Position numbers and translations under genes: made by a program
In this document: positions 53,801 through 63,812 of the stretch, one piece after another
Layout: every line of letters starts with the position of its first letter
Numbering within the stretch: the stretch's first letter is position 1
The notes under the pieces: generated by a model
Databases searched by the model: none
Seen by the model: the letters and a program-made list of their open reading frames with translations, nothing else
Told to the model about the DNA's origin: nothing
Assembly: GCF_024362695.1 (NCBI RefSeq)
Contig: NC_065425.1
Location: 6,391,001 to 6,455,000 of the forward strand
Direction: 5' to 3'
From: Pectinophora gossypiella
Lineage: Eukaryota; Arthropoda; Insecta; Lepidoptera; Gelechiidae
Length of the DNA: 64,000 nucleotides

Positions 53801-56800
53801 TTCTGGAAAAACAAAAATTTGTATGGCGGCCATCTTGTTTTTCGGCCATTTTGTTTTTTTTTTCACTGGCGATAAAATTTGACCAAGACTTTAATAGGCT
53901 TCATGAAAACAAAAAAGTTCCAGGTGCGATAGTTTCGCCAGGCTGTAGGGTGTCTCCCTGATGCGGAGCAGCTTATGAAGATCGAAAATATTTCCATACT
54001 CAACATGATGTTTCGATCACATTCCTCATACATCATTTTTACCCCCGAGGCATTTTCGGGAAAAACGAAAATTTTGTATGGCGGCCATCTTGTTTTACCG
54101 CCATTTTGTTTTTTTTTCACTGGCGATAAAATTTGACCAAGGTTTAAATAAGGTTTATGAAAAAAAAATTGGTACAGGTGTGATAGTTTTGCCAGGCCGT
54201 AGGGTGTCTCCCTGATGCGGAGCAGTTTTTGAAGGTCGGGAAGTATTTCCATACTCAACATGACATTTTGATCACATTCCTATACATCCTTTTTACCCCC
54301 GAGGCATTTTCAGGAAAAAAGAAAAATTTGTATGGCGGCCATCTTGAATTTCCGCCATTTTGATTTTTTTTCAACTGCAATTAAATTTGACCAAGATTAT
54401 AATAGGCCTGGTGGAAAAAATAATGTTCTAGGTGCGATAGTTTGGCCAGGCCGTAGGGTGTCTCCCTGATGCGGAGCAGATTTGAAGATAGAGAAGTGTC
54501 TCCATACTCAACAAGACACTCCGATTACACTCCCATACACAATTTTTACCCCTGAGACATTTTCTGGAAAAACATTTTTTTGTATGGCGGCCATCTTGTT
54601 TTTCCGCCATTTTGATTTTTTTTCACCAGTGATTGAATTTGACCAGGAATTAAGTAGGTTTTGTGGAAAAAGAATCGTTCTAGGTGCGATAGTTGCGCCA
54701 GGCCGTAGGGTGTCTCCCTGATGCGGAGCAGTTTTCCAAGATCTGGAAGTTTTCCCATACTCACCGGAAGGTCCAGATCACATCCCCCATACACCATTTT
54801 TACCCCCCGACGCTCCTTCTGGGAGAACAATTATGTCAGTGAGTGAGTGAGTGAGTCAGTCAGTCAGTGGGTTTGTAGCTATATATAATATAATAATAAA
54901 ACTAGATGTCGCGTGGTTCGCTCGCAGCAAGCTGCTCGCGTGTCCTGTATTAGTTCGAAAGTTTGTATGGCGGCCATAGAATTTGACCAAGACTTGAATA
55001 GGTCTCGTGAAATCAAAAAAGTTCTAGGTGCTATAGTTTTGCCAGGCCGTAGGGTGACTCCCTGATGCGGAGCAGTTTTCCAAGATGACGTTCCGATCAC
55101 ACCCCTATACATATTTTTTACACCCGAGATATTTTCTGGAAAAACAAAAATTTATAAGGCGGCCATCTTGTTTTTCGGCCATTATGTTTTTTTTTCACCG
55201 GTGATAAAATTTGACCAAGATTTAAATAGGACTCGTGAAATCAAAAAAGTTCTAGGTGCTATAGTTTTGCCAGGCCGTAGGGTGTCTCCGTGATGCGGAG
55301 CAGTTTTCCAAGATGACGTTCCGATCACACCCCTATACATCAATTTTACCTCTGAGACATTTTCTAGAAAAACAAAACTTTGTATGGCGGCCATCTTGTT
55401 TTTCGGCCATTTTGTTTTTTTTTCTCTAGCGATAAGACTTGACCAAAATTTAAATAGGTCTCGTGAAAAAAGAATCGTTCCAGGTGTGATACTTTTGCCA
55501 GGCCGTAGGGTGTCTCCCTGATGCGGAGCAGATTTCAAAGATCTAGAAGTTATTTTATATTAATGTTGACGTTCCGATGACATCCCCATACACAGTTTTT
55601 ACCAACGAGAAATTTTCTGGAAAAACAAAATTTTGTATGGCGGCCATCTTGTTTTTCGGCCATTTTGATTTTTTTTCACCGGCGATTGAATTTGACTAAG
55701 ATTTAAATAGGTTTTGCGAAAAAAAAATTGATCCAGGTAAGATAGTTTTGTCAGGCCGTAGGGTGTCTCCCTGATGCGGAGCAGTTTTCCAAGATCTGGA
55801 AGTTTTCCCATACTCACCGGGAGGTCTAGATCACACCCCCCATACATCATTTTCACCCCCCGACGCTCCTTCTGGGAGAACAACCCTGTCAGTCAGTCAG
55901 TGAGTCAGTCAGTCAGTCAATGGGTTTGTAGCTATATATAATATAATATGTCAAGTCATTTAAAAAAATAAGTGCCGACTTTATAACCATGCAAAACAGC
56001 CTAAAAAGCAACATAATATAGCATCATGGTTGTATCCCTGAGGGATTGGTAGAGCTCTATGGTATATACATCCACTCCTCGGCAGCTATGTTTAACTTCT
56101 ATTTAATAGGGGGCGAGCTTAATGCCATTAACCGGGCTCAAATCCTGGAAACTACTTGATACACCAAGTATCTATGGTCCAAACTTGAATTCAAATCAAT
56201 AAATTCGAATTCTGTGGTTTAGTCTTTGAGCCGTGATTTGAACTCGTGGATTCGCGTTTTCCGAATAGGGTTGTCGCCTGTCACGGATTAGCCCAAAAAG
56301 CGTTTAGGTTTTTATAAAATTCCTAAGTATTTATCATACAAACCTAGATCCCTGAACTAAATGTAAAACCTAACGAAACTTACCTATTTGTAGGTTTAAT
56401 TTTTCAAGGCGAAATACCTATTTTATTCAACTGTCAGTCAATTTTATGCAGAAGTTTAAACAACCCTCTCAAAATTTTGCATTCGTGAACATTCTGACTA
56501 AATTAACAACATAAGTCAAAGGGGTTGCGTTCCAGTGAGATGTGTTTCGCCCGGGTTATTTGTTTATTTTAAAATTAACAGTTGTCAATCATCCGTCCCT
56601 TTCCTTTTCGGCGGATAAGAAAATGACGGGTATAACTTAAAATAAAATTAGGTGTCTACAGGAATCGGCGCCATTATTGTTATAATACAGTTAAACTGTA
56701 TACTTTAGCTTATGTTATTAATATTATAGCCAGTGCTGAGTACAGTCATGAGCAATATAATGTACTCACTTTAGGACTCTGTCGCACTAACATATTTGAC

Positions 56801-59800
56801 ATTTAGTGAGACTTACAGTTCAATTTGTCAAAAAAGTTAATGTGACATGGTACCAAAGTGTAAACATATTAATGCTCGTGACCATACGTCTATAATTAGC
56901 AGGCATACTGCAACTTTTCTGTTGATGCACCATAATAAATAAATGTATTATTAATGTAATAAATGTAATTTGTAATGCAGGCGTTTTCGGGCAAGCTACA
57001 GTGCGACATGTGCAAGTTATACTTCAAGGATCAGCGGAAAGTATACAAGCACATGATCATAACTCACCTCTTCAAATATACCTGCCAAGTGTGCAGCTAT
57101 GTCTGTTACAACAGGTAAAGCATTCAATATTATACTTTTTTCATATATAGTGTTTTTTTTTTTCTGGTTGATGAGGTTGGATGACGTCGCCTATTATGCT
57201 TATTTAATGCGTCTGTACATGTCCTGAGACGCGATTCATTTATAACAAACATCATAGAAGGAAAAATTGAAGGGAAGAGAGAAATGGGTAGACCTAGGAG
57301 AACATTTATGAAACAAATAAAAGAGAAGGTGCAGGTCGTGTCGTATCAGGAGGTGAAGATTTTGGCGGGAAGAAGAGAGGAATGGCGATAACTGCACCGA
57401 CAAGAGCGCAGCTCTTAAATAAAGAGAGAGAGAGACATGTCCTGAGATTGGACAAAAAAGAATGGAGGAAAATGGGGGCCTTTGCCTGAAGACACACAGA
57501 TTGGTTATCAGATATATAGATCTTAGATTAAGGAAAAACTTTAAAATGTAACTTCTATGTCTGATAAAAGGCTATATAAATAAATAAATAACATGTCCTG
57601 AGATTAAGTTTTTGTGCAATAGTTATTGATTGATTGGTCACCTATCAATGACAAAACAAAAGCAGGTAGCAAAAGAGTTGAGATGTATAGATAAAACTAC
57701 TGAAACTAAGTATGTAAGCATTTTCTTATGTAAGTGACTTATCTTGAATAAGAAATAAAGATTCGATAAACCTGACCCTATAAGAATTTAAACTTAAAAA
57801 AAATTGTCTATATAGAATATAAAATGAAACTTTACTCATAAAAAATGTGCTCATAGTAAAAAAAGAGAAACTGATTGCAGATATAACAAACATTAAAAAA
57901 ATATAGTATACAATATAAGCTACTACCGACTTGCTGACTGTCACAGGCTTCCTCTCTACCGAAAATGAGTAAAATATCTGTTTTTTTTTATAATGAGGAT
58001 CTCTAACTACCTTCTTTAATAGAGATTAAGGGCTAATTTTGTTTTTCGCAGAGGCCAAGCTCACATACATTACCGGTGGCACAAAAATGTTACATACAGC
58101 TGTCCACATTGTAAAAAGGAGTTCAAGTAAGTATAGCACTAATAAAACGTACTTATTCAATATAGACTTTATACCCATTATTCTATAAGGTAAACATTTA
58201 CACAAACTTTCTATTTATTCAAAATTTACCTTTTTTGTGTGTACTATTTAAAAAAATAAGGGTTGATGTACATCTGTTTTCGCCGCATCGAACTTTCTAA
58301 TGCTTCTATCCTTTTCTGTCACTCAGAACCGTTATTTGCTAGAGCGAGATAAAGAGGCCGACCGTCGCAATAAGTCGCTCTAGCAAATGACGGTTGTGAG
58401 TGACAAAAAAGGATAGAGGAGTAGGAAAGTGCGATGTTCAACCCTTACTGAAACTGATTCTAACTTTTATATACCAGGGGGTTTAAAAAAGTCACATCGA
58501 AGCAAAAAATACTGATTCATCACCTAAAAAGCGATATTGACATTAGTTGACATTGCTCACTTGTTTTTATATGTGCAAATGTCCAATAACAATATTGCTT
58601 TTTTAAATGAATTTGACTGGATCAAAGATAAATTATAAAACGCAAATCTAGAAGCCAGTCTAAGACGATCAAAAATCAATCTCATTTTTCTTTTCGACTT
58701 ATTTTCGAATTTTATTTACGAATTAAGTAACAATGAGTACGACGTTTGACGGCTTTTATTGATGACGTCACAGGACAGTATTTCCATAAAAACATTTAAA
58801 AACACTTTCGTTTTGACGTTTCGTAAAAAGTATCTCATTTGATTAGGTTGTCAAGTAGCCTATTGCTTCGATGTGGCCCTTTTAGCCCCCCTGGTGGAAT
58901 CAGTTTCAATAATGGTAGCACATCGCACTTTTGTACTCTTCTATCCTTTTCTGTCACCTATAACCGTCATTTGCTAGAGCGAGCGACCCAACGCGGCGAT
59001 CGACTCCCGCTGAATTACTTCAATGTACCTTATTCGGCCAGCTTTTTTTATAATACATCGTTATTTCCAGGAAAGCGTCGACTCGTCTCACACACGTCCG
59101 CATCAAACACCCGTCGTCCAACATCTGCAACCTGTGCGGGCACAGCTTTGTCAGCGAGAATGGACTCTATTGCCATAAGAAAATATCTCATAGTAAAGAG
59201 GTAAAGCAATTTTCTTAACGCTCTATGTTTTATTACATAACCTGAATAGTCTATATACGTCCCAATGCTGGCCACAAGCATTCCCCAGACAAACAAGACA
59301 CCTCGTTTTACACAGGCACTATTCATTGACGTTGTCGTACACGCGCATCTGTGTGTGTGACGTCTAAAGTAAGACCGAGGGGGAGTGAGGTAAACTAAAT
59401 CAGCCGCTGGTGGGGAGAGAAGAGTTGCCGTTCTACACGTAGTATTATTCCTTATTCTATGGCACAAACCTCCCTCGACCAACTAGAGGGGTTAAGCATA
59501 CTCTACCTTATCCAACCAGATAAGCACCAACTTCTTTTGCTTAAAATTTATTTCCTAATATACGCAATAATAAAATAATACAGCTCCACCAACCCGTAGT
59601 AATAATACAAACAAAAAGTAGATCTATATCTACTTTATTTTAAGTTATATCCGTCATTTTCTTATCCGCCGAAAAGGAAAGTGACGGATGACTGTCAACA
59701 AGTTAATTTTAAAATGAATGAATAACCCGTGCGATTAAAACAGGCATTTCTCAAGTATGCAATCCGTTTGACGTGCTGTTTACTTAATTCTGTCGGGTTA

Positions 59801-62800
59801 TTGGCCGATGTAAAATTTTTAGACGGTTGTTTTAAATTTGTGCTGAAAATTGACGTGTATTCCATAAATTTTATGCCTTTCGATTACCTGTCCCTTTCTT
59901 TTATACGCATGAGAAAATGATAGGTATAACTTAAAATAAAATTAAATGGCGTCTGCAGGAATTAGCACCATTATAAACTTAAAATTGGCAAACTAATTTA
60001 AATTAACAAACTACGGTAAGCGAATGTTTACATACGAGGGAGCACAACTTTATAACCGACTACCGTCCGATATAAAACGTATTGACTCGGATTGATCATT
60101 TAAGGCCAAACTTTCCCATTATGTAATACAAAATATTTCTATTTAGAACATCCTATAACTTTGTTTCTGTATAGCATCGTAAGCATGATTATTATTAAGT
60201 AAGTATTTCTTATTAATAACACTACTTATTATTAACAGCCTCCGTGGTCTAGTGGTTAGAGTGTTAGGCTCACGATCTGGAGGTCCGGGTTCGATTCCCG
60301 ATGGGGACATTGTCGAATTCACTTTATGAGAATGTCCTTTGTTTGGTAAGGGCTTTTCAGGCTTGAATCACCTGATTGTCCGAAAAAGTAAGATGATTCC
60401 GTGCTTCGGAGGGCACGTTAAGCCGTTGGTCCCGGCTATTAGCCGTAAAATCACCTCCACCAACCCGCAGTGGAGCAGCGTGATGGAGTATGCTTCATAC
60501 CCCCTCCGGTTGATTAAGGGGAGGCCTGTGCCCAGCAGTGGGACGTATATAGGCTGTTTATGTTAAGTATTTCTTATGTAAGTGACTGTAAGTCTTTAAT
60601 AAGAAATAATGATTCTATAAACCTAATTATATCCTCGTTTGACAGGAGTTGGAAGCGAGCGAGGGCGTCGAGCCGGACCCAACGCACCCGCATTACTGCT
60701 TCGACTGCGACGTGCAGTTCTTCTCTGACCACGCGTACCAGACACACCTTGGCAGCTCCAGCAAACACGCCACTACTAACACGTGAGTTATATTACTACA
60801 GGGTGTTAGTCACACCGTAAAGGAAAAAAAAATGAACGTCTGTTTGATGGTGTGGTGTTGGAGGCGGATGGAAAGAATACATTGTATGGTAAGGGCTAAT
60901 AATAAAGAAGTGAACGTAGACAAATAGTGAGAGTTATTGAAGATAGAAGAAGCAAGATTATTGGACACCTAATAAGACACGACGAAACTCATAATAACGG
61001 GTTCTTACCGCCTTTAAATCAGGGATATGAGACTCCCGATATATTGACACTGTTGCAAGTGCCATAAACCGCAAAAACATGACCGCGCAAACTTAAAACA
61101 ATCTATAGACACCACGAATTTAATAAAAACATCATAAAAGGGAAGACAGAAGGATAGAGAGGAAAGGGAAGACCAATGAGAGCTTCACGGAACAAATGAG
61201 AGAGAAGGCGAACATCGTGTCTTATAAGGAAGTCAAAGAATAGGCTAGTTTCCAACTAGTCAAATCAGATACTTTTTACTAAACGTCAAAACACGAAATT
61301 ACTAGATATGAAAGTGTGAAAAAAGCAACCTGTGACGTCATAGAAAAACGTGACGAAATGTCGCACTTATTATTATATTTTCTTTTATCTTTATATTCTT
61401 ACGTTAATAAAATTCACAAATAAGTTAAATAGAAAAAGAAAACGTTTTTTTGATAGATCTGTCTTTATTTAGTAATCAGAATTTCATAATTTATCTTTGA
61501 CCTAGGAAACTACCCAATTGGCCCTTGATAGACAAGAATGCTACACCGACAACTTACTCTGAAATTAATGATGACTTGATTGTACTAAAAACGATGCTAG
61601 GTGCTTTTCTTGTCGGAAATGTTTAATTACGATTTTGAGTTTTTGCTGTACCGTGATGTAATCGAACAACGCGAACAGTGGGTAGACTACTTATACGTAC
61701 CCGCAAACGAGCGTACGTGCGTATACGTAATCTGGCGATGGTTTTAATAATCTGTTATTTTTATTTTAAATTTGGGTTCTGTGCAGCTTATGCAACGTGA
61801 ACTAAGTAAAAATTTTAAACTTACACTAAAAAGTAAGTATAATATTGGTAATGTAAAAAATACCTTTTTTTATGAATAAACTACTTTTATTATTATTATT
61901 AAAGCACATTGGTGCTAATTCCTGTAGACATCATCTAAACATTGTTTGAGGTTTACGCGGTTGTTATCATAATTAAAACACATAATATCGGGTTCTTACT
62001 GTGTTATTATCAGCATCCCGATTCCGATCCCGATATTAACGCGGTAAGAACCCGGTATTATGTGTTTTAATAATTACATTATCTAATTTTATTTTAAGTT
62101 CCATGGAAGTTTTTCTTGTTCTTCCGTTTTGTCTCTTTCCTTCTATCTTCCATTTCATGTTTTTTAATGAATTCGTCGTGTCTTGTTAATTTAAAGTTTA
62201 CTATGCGCAAAATACCGGAAGTAAATAAACGTACATTTCAGTTCGAGCAAGCCGCCGCGTCTCACGCGCACAGGAGAGCGCAAGCGCCGCGGCCGACCGC
62301 GGAACGGATCTTCAGATATTGTCAACAACGGGGTACCCACCGCTACACACTGCGAGATTGTGAGTCATACACGCATCATCATCTTCCTAGCATTATCCTG
62401 TTTTCACAGCTTACCTAACCTGAAGATTTGACAGACCCGGTTTTTTACAGAAGCAACTGCCTGTCTGACCTTCCAACCCGCAAAGGCAAAACCAGCCCAA
62501 TACAGGTTAGGTCACACATACCTCCGAAAATGCATTTTTCGGGAATGTAGGTTTTGATGTTTTCCTTCACCGCTGAGCACGAGATCATCATTTATGTTCC
62601 GAACATGAATTCGAAAACAAATTCGACAATCATTGGTTTATGCCTGTGCTGGATTCCAACGTGCGACCTCAAAGTGAGAGGCAAGCGTTCTACCATCTGG
62701 GCTTCAAGTAATACGCGCATACATACATCATATAAGTTTTATTTACCCGCTTGCGCACGGCAACCGCGCAGCGCTAATTGTATCGAGGGCTTTGACCAAA

Positions 62801-63812
62801 AGCCGTACGACGTCTATCCACATAGATAGCATTCGCTGCGTCTATTAGTCAAAACACTCGATATAATACGCGACTCGCGCGACGCGGTTGTCGTGCAAAG
62901 CCTGTTAGATTGAAACTAGCTTGCCTATTGCGAGGTTTTGTTGACAGAAATCTCGTCTGACAGTGATTTTTCAAACAGGTGCTTACGTGGTTTTCACTTC
63001 TCTCTCTCTATTTAAGAGCTGCACTCTTGTCGGTGGATTAATCGCCATTCCTCTCTTCTTCCCGCCAAAACCTAAGGTAAAGGTTTTGGCGGGCTTTCAC
63101 TTAAGCACCTGAAAAGGAAATGATGTGGCCCCCAATACCAGCATGATTCGTTATATCCCAATCCTATTATCCCATGTATAGAGTAGTAGATACCTAACAT
63201 AAGCTCACGACTGTTTCCCGCATGATGAACTAAGTTTCCATACCACACCGAGCTTAATGTTCTACCACCTATCACGTGGTGAGCCGTAGCGCCGTCTATA
63301 ATAGACGAGCCAACTTTGTTGGTGAAAATCATACCTAACAATCTGCTTGTTATCGTGTGGGTTGTGACGTCCTCATCAACCCTGGTGTCAGGGTTATTAC
63401 TGAGCCGCCAAAGGCCCCTGACATGGCTCATGTAACGACTACATACTTACATCAGTAAGTAGTAATCGGGACCAACGGCTTATCGTGCCTTCCGAAGCAC
63501 GGATCATCTTACTTTCGGACAATAATAAATAATAAAAATATTTATTTGACCATACAATCAGGTGATCAACCTGTAATGTCCTAACCAAATGATCACAAAG
63601 TGATTTTTGTGGTATGTCCCCACCGGGATTTGAACCGGGGGCCTCCGGATCGTGACCACTAGACCTAACAATGAACCGTGTAATTGTAATCTCCGCAGTG
63701 TAACAAGTTCCTGCTGAACGACGTTCAGGCCCGCAAGCACTACGAGGCGGAACACCCCGGGGCGGAGTTTCTCAAACGATACATGTGCGACGTCTGCGGA
63801 CACACCACCAGG
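35416..63812 (+). CDS. ZAD-C2H2 zinc-finger protein, 11 exons visible, 3' end outside window
   Basis: Probable sequence-specific DNA-binding nuclear protein. Exons: 35416-35523, 35674-35808, 36263-36877, 37039-37172, 37446-37776, 56981-57114, 58052-58126, 59071-59200, 60646-60782, 62242-62359, 63699-63812. All are GT-AG with consistent phases, giving 677 codons so far. The N-terminus is a ZAD domain (zinc-finger associated domain, an insect dimerisation module), then an acidic linker, then at least ten C2H2 fingers, with an eleventh beginning at the end of exon 11. Several fingers are assembled across introns (ZF3, ZF6, ZF7, ZF10), which independently supports the splice calls. The start ATG has an in-frame TAA upstream. 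The exact orthologue is not recognised. The 19.2-kb intron 5 holds a repeat array. The last exon ends at a GTGAGT donor, so the gene continues beyond the window. Confidence 0.87.
36263..36877 (+). CDS. ZAD zinc-finger gene exon 3: acidic linker and finger 1
   Basis: 205 codons. It begins ISKPNLEAID and has a basic PRKKRRLS stretch (possible nuclear localisation signal). An acidic Asp/Asn run (DNDNLDNDDNELD) follows, and it ends with finger 1 (CQVCDKSFYSEARYNSHIRM then H), a C-x2-C-x12-H-x3-H finger. The donor is CAG|GTAAGG. Confidence 0.87.
37039..37776 (+). CDS. ZAD zinc-finger gene exons 4-5: fingers 2-4
   Basis: Exon 4 (37039-37172) codes finger 2 (CILCHMCYKTEFLLKTHM, then TEKH) and the first half of finger 3 (VCRKCPEVSFDR). 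Exon 5 (37446-37776) completes finger 3 (MSAKQHFIWAH) across a phase-2 intron. After a ~75-residue basic spacer comes finger 4 (CELCYRGYREASTYSRHMIK then H). Exon 5 ends in phase 0 at CCG|GTAAGT and is followed by the 19.2-kb intron. Confidence 0.85.
43123..44742 (+). repeat. Near-perfect 810-bp tandem duplication inside the array
   Basis: 43123-43932 and 43933-44742 align at a constant 810-bp offset. In the lines compared by eye I found one difference (CAGTTTTCGAAG versus CAGTTTTCTAAG, near 43520/44330). Other monomers differ far more from one another. The second copy lacks a unit head, so the duplication runs from mid-monomer to the unit tail. Confidence 0.85.
51174..52818 (+). mobile_element. 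Degenerate piggyBac-like element (PGBD type) with TTAA duplication
   Basis: A 1645-bp insertion between TTAA at 51170-51173 and TTAA at 52819-52822. The ends are imperfect inverted repeats (CCCAGATTCCCCT and, reverse-complemented, CCCAGTTACTCCT). CCTACTGGGCGTTTAAACG or close variants occur near both ends (51183 region and 52667) and inverted near 51549, like subterminal transposase-binding repeats. Coding remains match PGBD transposases: an N-terminal part around 51600-51770 (PLRLIEIIEELECID...TDEDSGGEE), a C-terminal part at 52190-52390 (CHCLDMAVHNAWQLYK) and, in another frame, a zinc-ribbon tail at 52400-52548 (CAVCKKKTNYFCKKC, LHPKACFLTYH). The catalytic middle is missing and frames shift, so it is inactive. 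Confidence 0.9.
51594..52548 (+). pseudogene. piggyBac transposase remnant, core deleted
   Basis: The N-terminal acidic region, the CLDMAVxNAWQLYK block and the C-terminal cysteine-rich domain are recognisable but sit in different frames. A stop (TAG CCTAA) follows the N-terminal part near 51966. MASKR|GTAAGT at 51392-51407 and an acceptor TTTTCCAG at 51593 suggest the parent gene had introns. The DDD catalytic region lies in the deleted middle. Confidence 0.75.
56022..56302 (-). mobile_element. SINE family E in ZAD-ZNF intron 5
   Basis: CGGGCTCAAATCCTGG, GAGCCGTGATTTGAACTCGT and CGCCTGTCACGGATTA match 3540-3872. A shorter related stretch lies at 37192-37332 (GAAGGGGTACACAGAGGCAT; CCTGGGTACAAAGGCTGG) in intron 4. 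Confidence 0.65.
56740..56887. mobile_element. MITE family M2, in ZAD-ZNF intron 5
   Basis: GTACAGTCATGAGCAATATA to AATGCTCGTGACCATAC. It lies about 90 bp before the exon 6 acceptor. Confidence 0.82.
56981..59200 (+). CDS. ZAD zinc-finger gene exons 6-8: fingers 5-8
   Basis: Exon 6 (56981-57114): finger 5 CDMCKLYFKDQRKVYKHMII-TH and the start of finger 6 (CQVCSYVCYNR). Exon 7 (58052-58126): the end of finger 6 (GQAHIHYRWH) and the start of finger 7 (CPHCKKEFK). Exon 8 (59071-59200): the end of finger 7 (KASTRLTHVRIKH) and finger 8 (CNLCGHSFVSENGLYCHKKI-SH). Fingers 6 and 7 keep the C-x2-C-x12-H spacing only if these exons are joined. Confidence 0.85.
57200..57440 (+). mobile_element. LINE ORF2 C-terminal fragment in ZAD-ZNF intron 6
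   Basis: The translation contains IIEGKIEGKREMGRPRRTFM and AGRREEWR, the typical end of an endonuclease-RT polyprotein. Same type at 60840-61245 (broken by M4) and inverted at about 63000-63068. Confidence 0.75.
58259..58449. mobile_element. MITE M7, inverted repeat ~190 bp, in ZAD-ZNF intron 7
   Basis: Left AGGGTTGATGTACATCTG and CTTCTATCCTTTTCTGTCAC; right mirror GTGACAAAAAAGGATAGAGG and CGATGTTCAACCCTT. A partial arm recurs at 58913-59000. Confidence 0.8.
59242..59530 (-). mobile_element. SINE family B remnant split by another repeat
   Basis: The tail part is 59242-59288 (AGTCTATATACGTCCCAATG) and a further part about 59465-59530 (ACCTCCCTCGACCAACTAGA). The ~176 bp between them, with CGTACACGCGCATCTGTGTG, is a different dispersed sequence. 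A 60-bp family B piece also lies at 18146-18205. Confidence 0.6.
59627..59975. mobile_element. MITE family M3, left end eroded
   Basis: Same centre (TTCTGTCGGGTTATTGGCCG) and right end GCGTCTGCAGGAATTAGCAC. Single arms of M3 lie at 780-905 and 56550-56680. Confidence 0.8.
60238..60566 (+). mobile_element. SINE family B, full length
   Basis: tRNA-like head GGTCTAGTGGTTAGAGTGTT, B box GGTTCGATTCCCG, tail AGTGGGACGTATATAGGCTG. In intron 8 of the ZAD-ZNF gene, about 80 bp from exon 9. Confidence 0.87.
60646..63812 (+). CDS. ZAD zinc-finger gene exons 9-11: fingers 9-10 and start of 11
   Basis: Exon 9 (60646-60782): finger 9 CFDCDVQFFSDHAYQTHLG then SSSKH, with a wider H-x5-H spacing. Exon 10 (62242-62359): a basic RKRRGRPRNG patch with an AT-hook core, ending THCEI at donor ATT|GTGAGT. 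Exon 11 (63699-63812): CNKFLLNDVQARKHYEAEH completes finger 10 (CEIC is split by the intron), then MCDVCGHTTR begins finger 11. The donor AGG|GTGAGT at 63813 marks the last visible exon. Exon 10 is the least certain by itself, but the split CEIC supports it. Confidence 0.8.
60840..61245 (+). mobile_element. LINE ORF2 C-terminal fragment in ZAD-ZNF intron 9
   Basis: AGAGTTATTGAAGATAGAAG to CATCATAAAAGGGAAGACAG and TATAAGGAAGTCAAAG. Parallels 57200-57440 but is interrupted at 60994-61106. Confidence 0.7.
60994..61106. mobile_element. M4 element inserted into a LINE fragment
   Basis: Starts CATAATAACGGGTTCTTACC and ends GCGCAAACTTAAAACAATC. GACACGACGAA and GACACCACGAA flank it, and the LINE text continues on both sides. 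Confidence 0.75.
61905..62100. mobile_element. MITE M3 arm split by an M4 hairpin element
   Basis: The left piece GGTGCTAATTCCTGTAGACA ends at CATCTAA. The right piece resumes TTTTATTTTAAGTT near 62085. The M4 element between is flanked by ACATCATCTAA and ACATTATCTAA. Confidence 0.75.
62414..62722 (-). mobile_element. SINE family D, tRNA-like head, in ZAD-ZNF intron 10
   Basis: The minus strand has a tRNA-like head (CCAGATGGTAGAACGCTTGC; CACTTTGAGGTCGCACGTTG). The body includes GAAAAATGCATTTTCGGAGG and GACAGGCAGTTGCTTCTG. This arrangement is known to me as a common lepidopteran repeat; the family name is not asserted. Confidence 0.75.
63061..63093. repeat. Perfect hairpin at a LINE junction
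   Basis: CCCGCCAAAACCT, six-base loop, AGGTTTTGGCGGG. It probably marks the joint of two LINE pieces in opposite orientation. Confidence 0.7.
63347..63665 (-). mobile_element. SINE family A in intron 10 of the ZAD-ZNF gene
   Basis: Tail GTTATCGTGTGGG side at left, head GGATTTGAACCGGGGGCCTC at right. A short AT-rich insertion interrupts it at about 63523-63557. It ends about 33 bp upstream of the exon 11 acceptor. Confidence 0.82.

Larger units (their letters stand above)
38164..55948 (+). repeat. 17.8-kb array of ~255-bp monomers in higher-order, Helitron-like units (intron 5 of ZAD-ZNF)
   Basis: I count about 62 monomers, using the core GATGCGGAGCAG (some variant copies), spaced 228-256 bp. 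Each has a GGCGGCCATCTTG block, a poly-T run, a TTTGACCAAGATTTAAATA block and a GCCAGGCCGTAGGGTGTCTC block. Larger units begin with CTAGATGTCGCGTGG followed by a GC-rich inverted repeat (GCAGCAAGCTGC). Such heads lie at 38164, 41537, 42862, 44743, 47445, 49027, 50853, 53571 and 54902. Units end with a special last monomer (CCCCCGACGCTCCTTCTGGG) and a CAGT/GAGTCAGT microsatellite, then GTTTGTAGCTATATATAATA. Monomers per unit vary from 3 to 13. Two tails lack their own head (units starting near 43933 and 46517). No autonomous Rep/helicase gene is present. The structure resembles non-autonomous Helentron/DINE-type elements with central tandem repeats, or a higher-order satellite; classification is inference. 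Confidence 0.85.

Noticed and set aside
38164..55948. CRISPR-like array (regular repeats with variable parts)
   Set aside because: The monomers are ~255 bp, diverged along their whole length, without short identical repeats and unique spacers, and lie in a eukaryotic intron.
59048..59482. 144-codon minus-strand frame
   Set aside because: Covers ZAD-ZNF exon 8 in antisense and a repeat; no domain.
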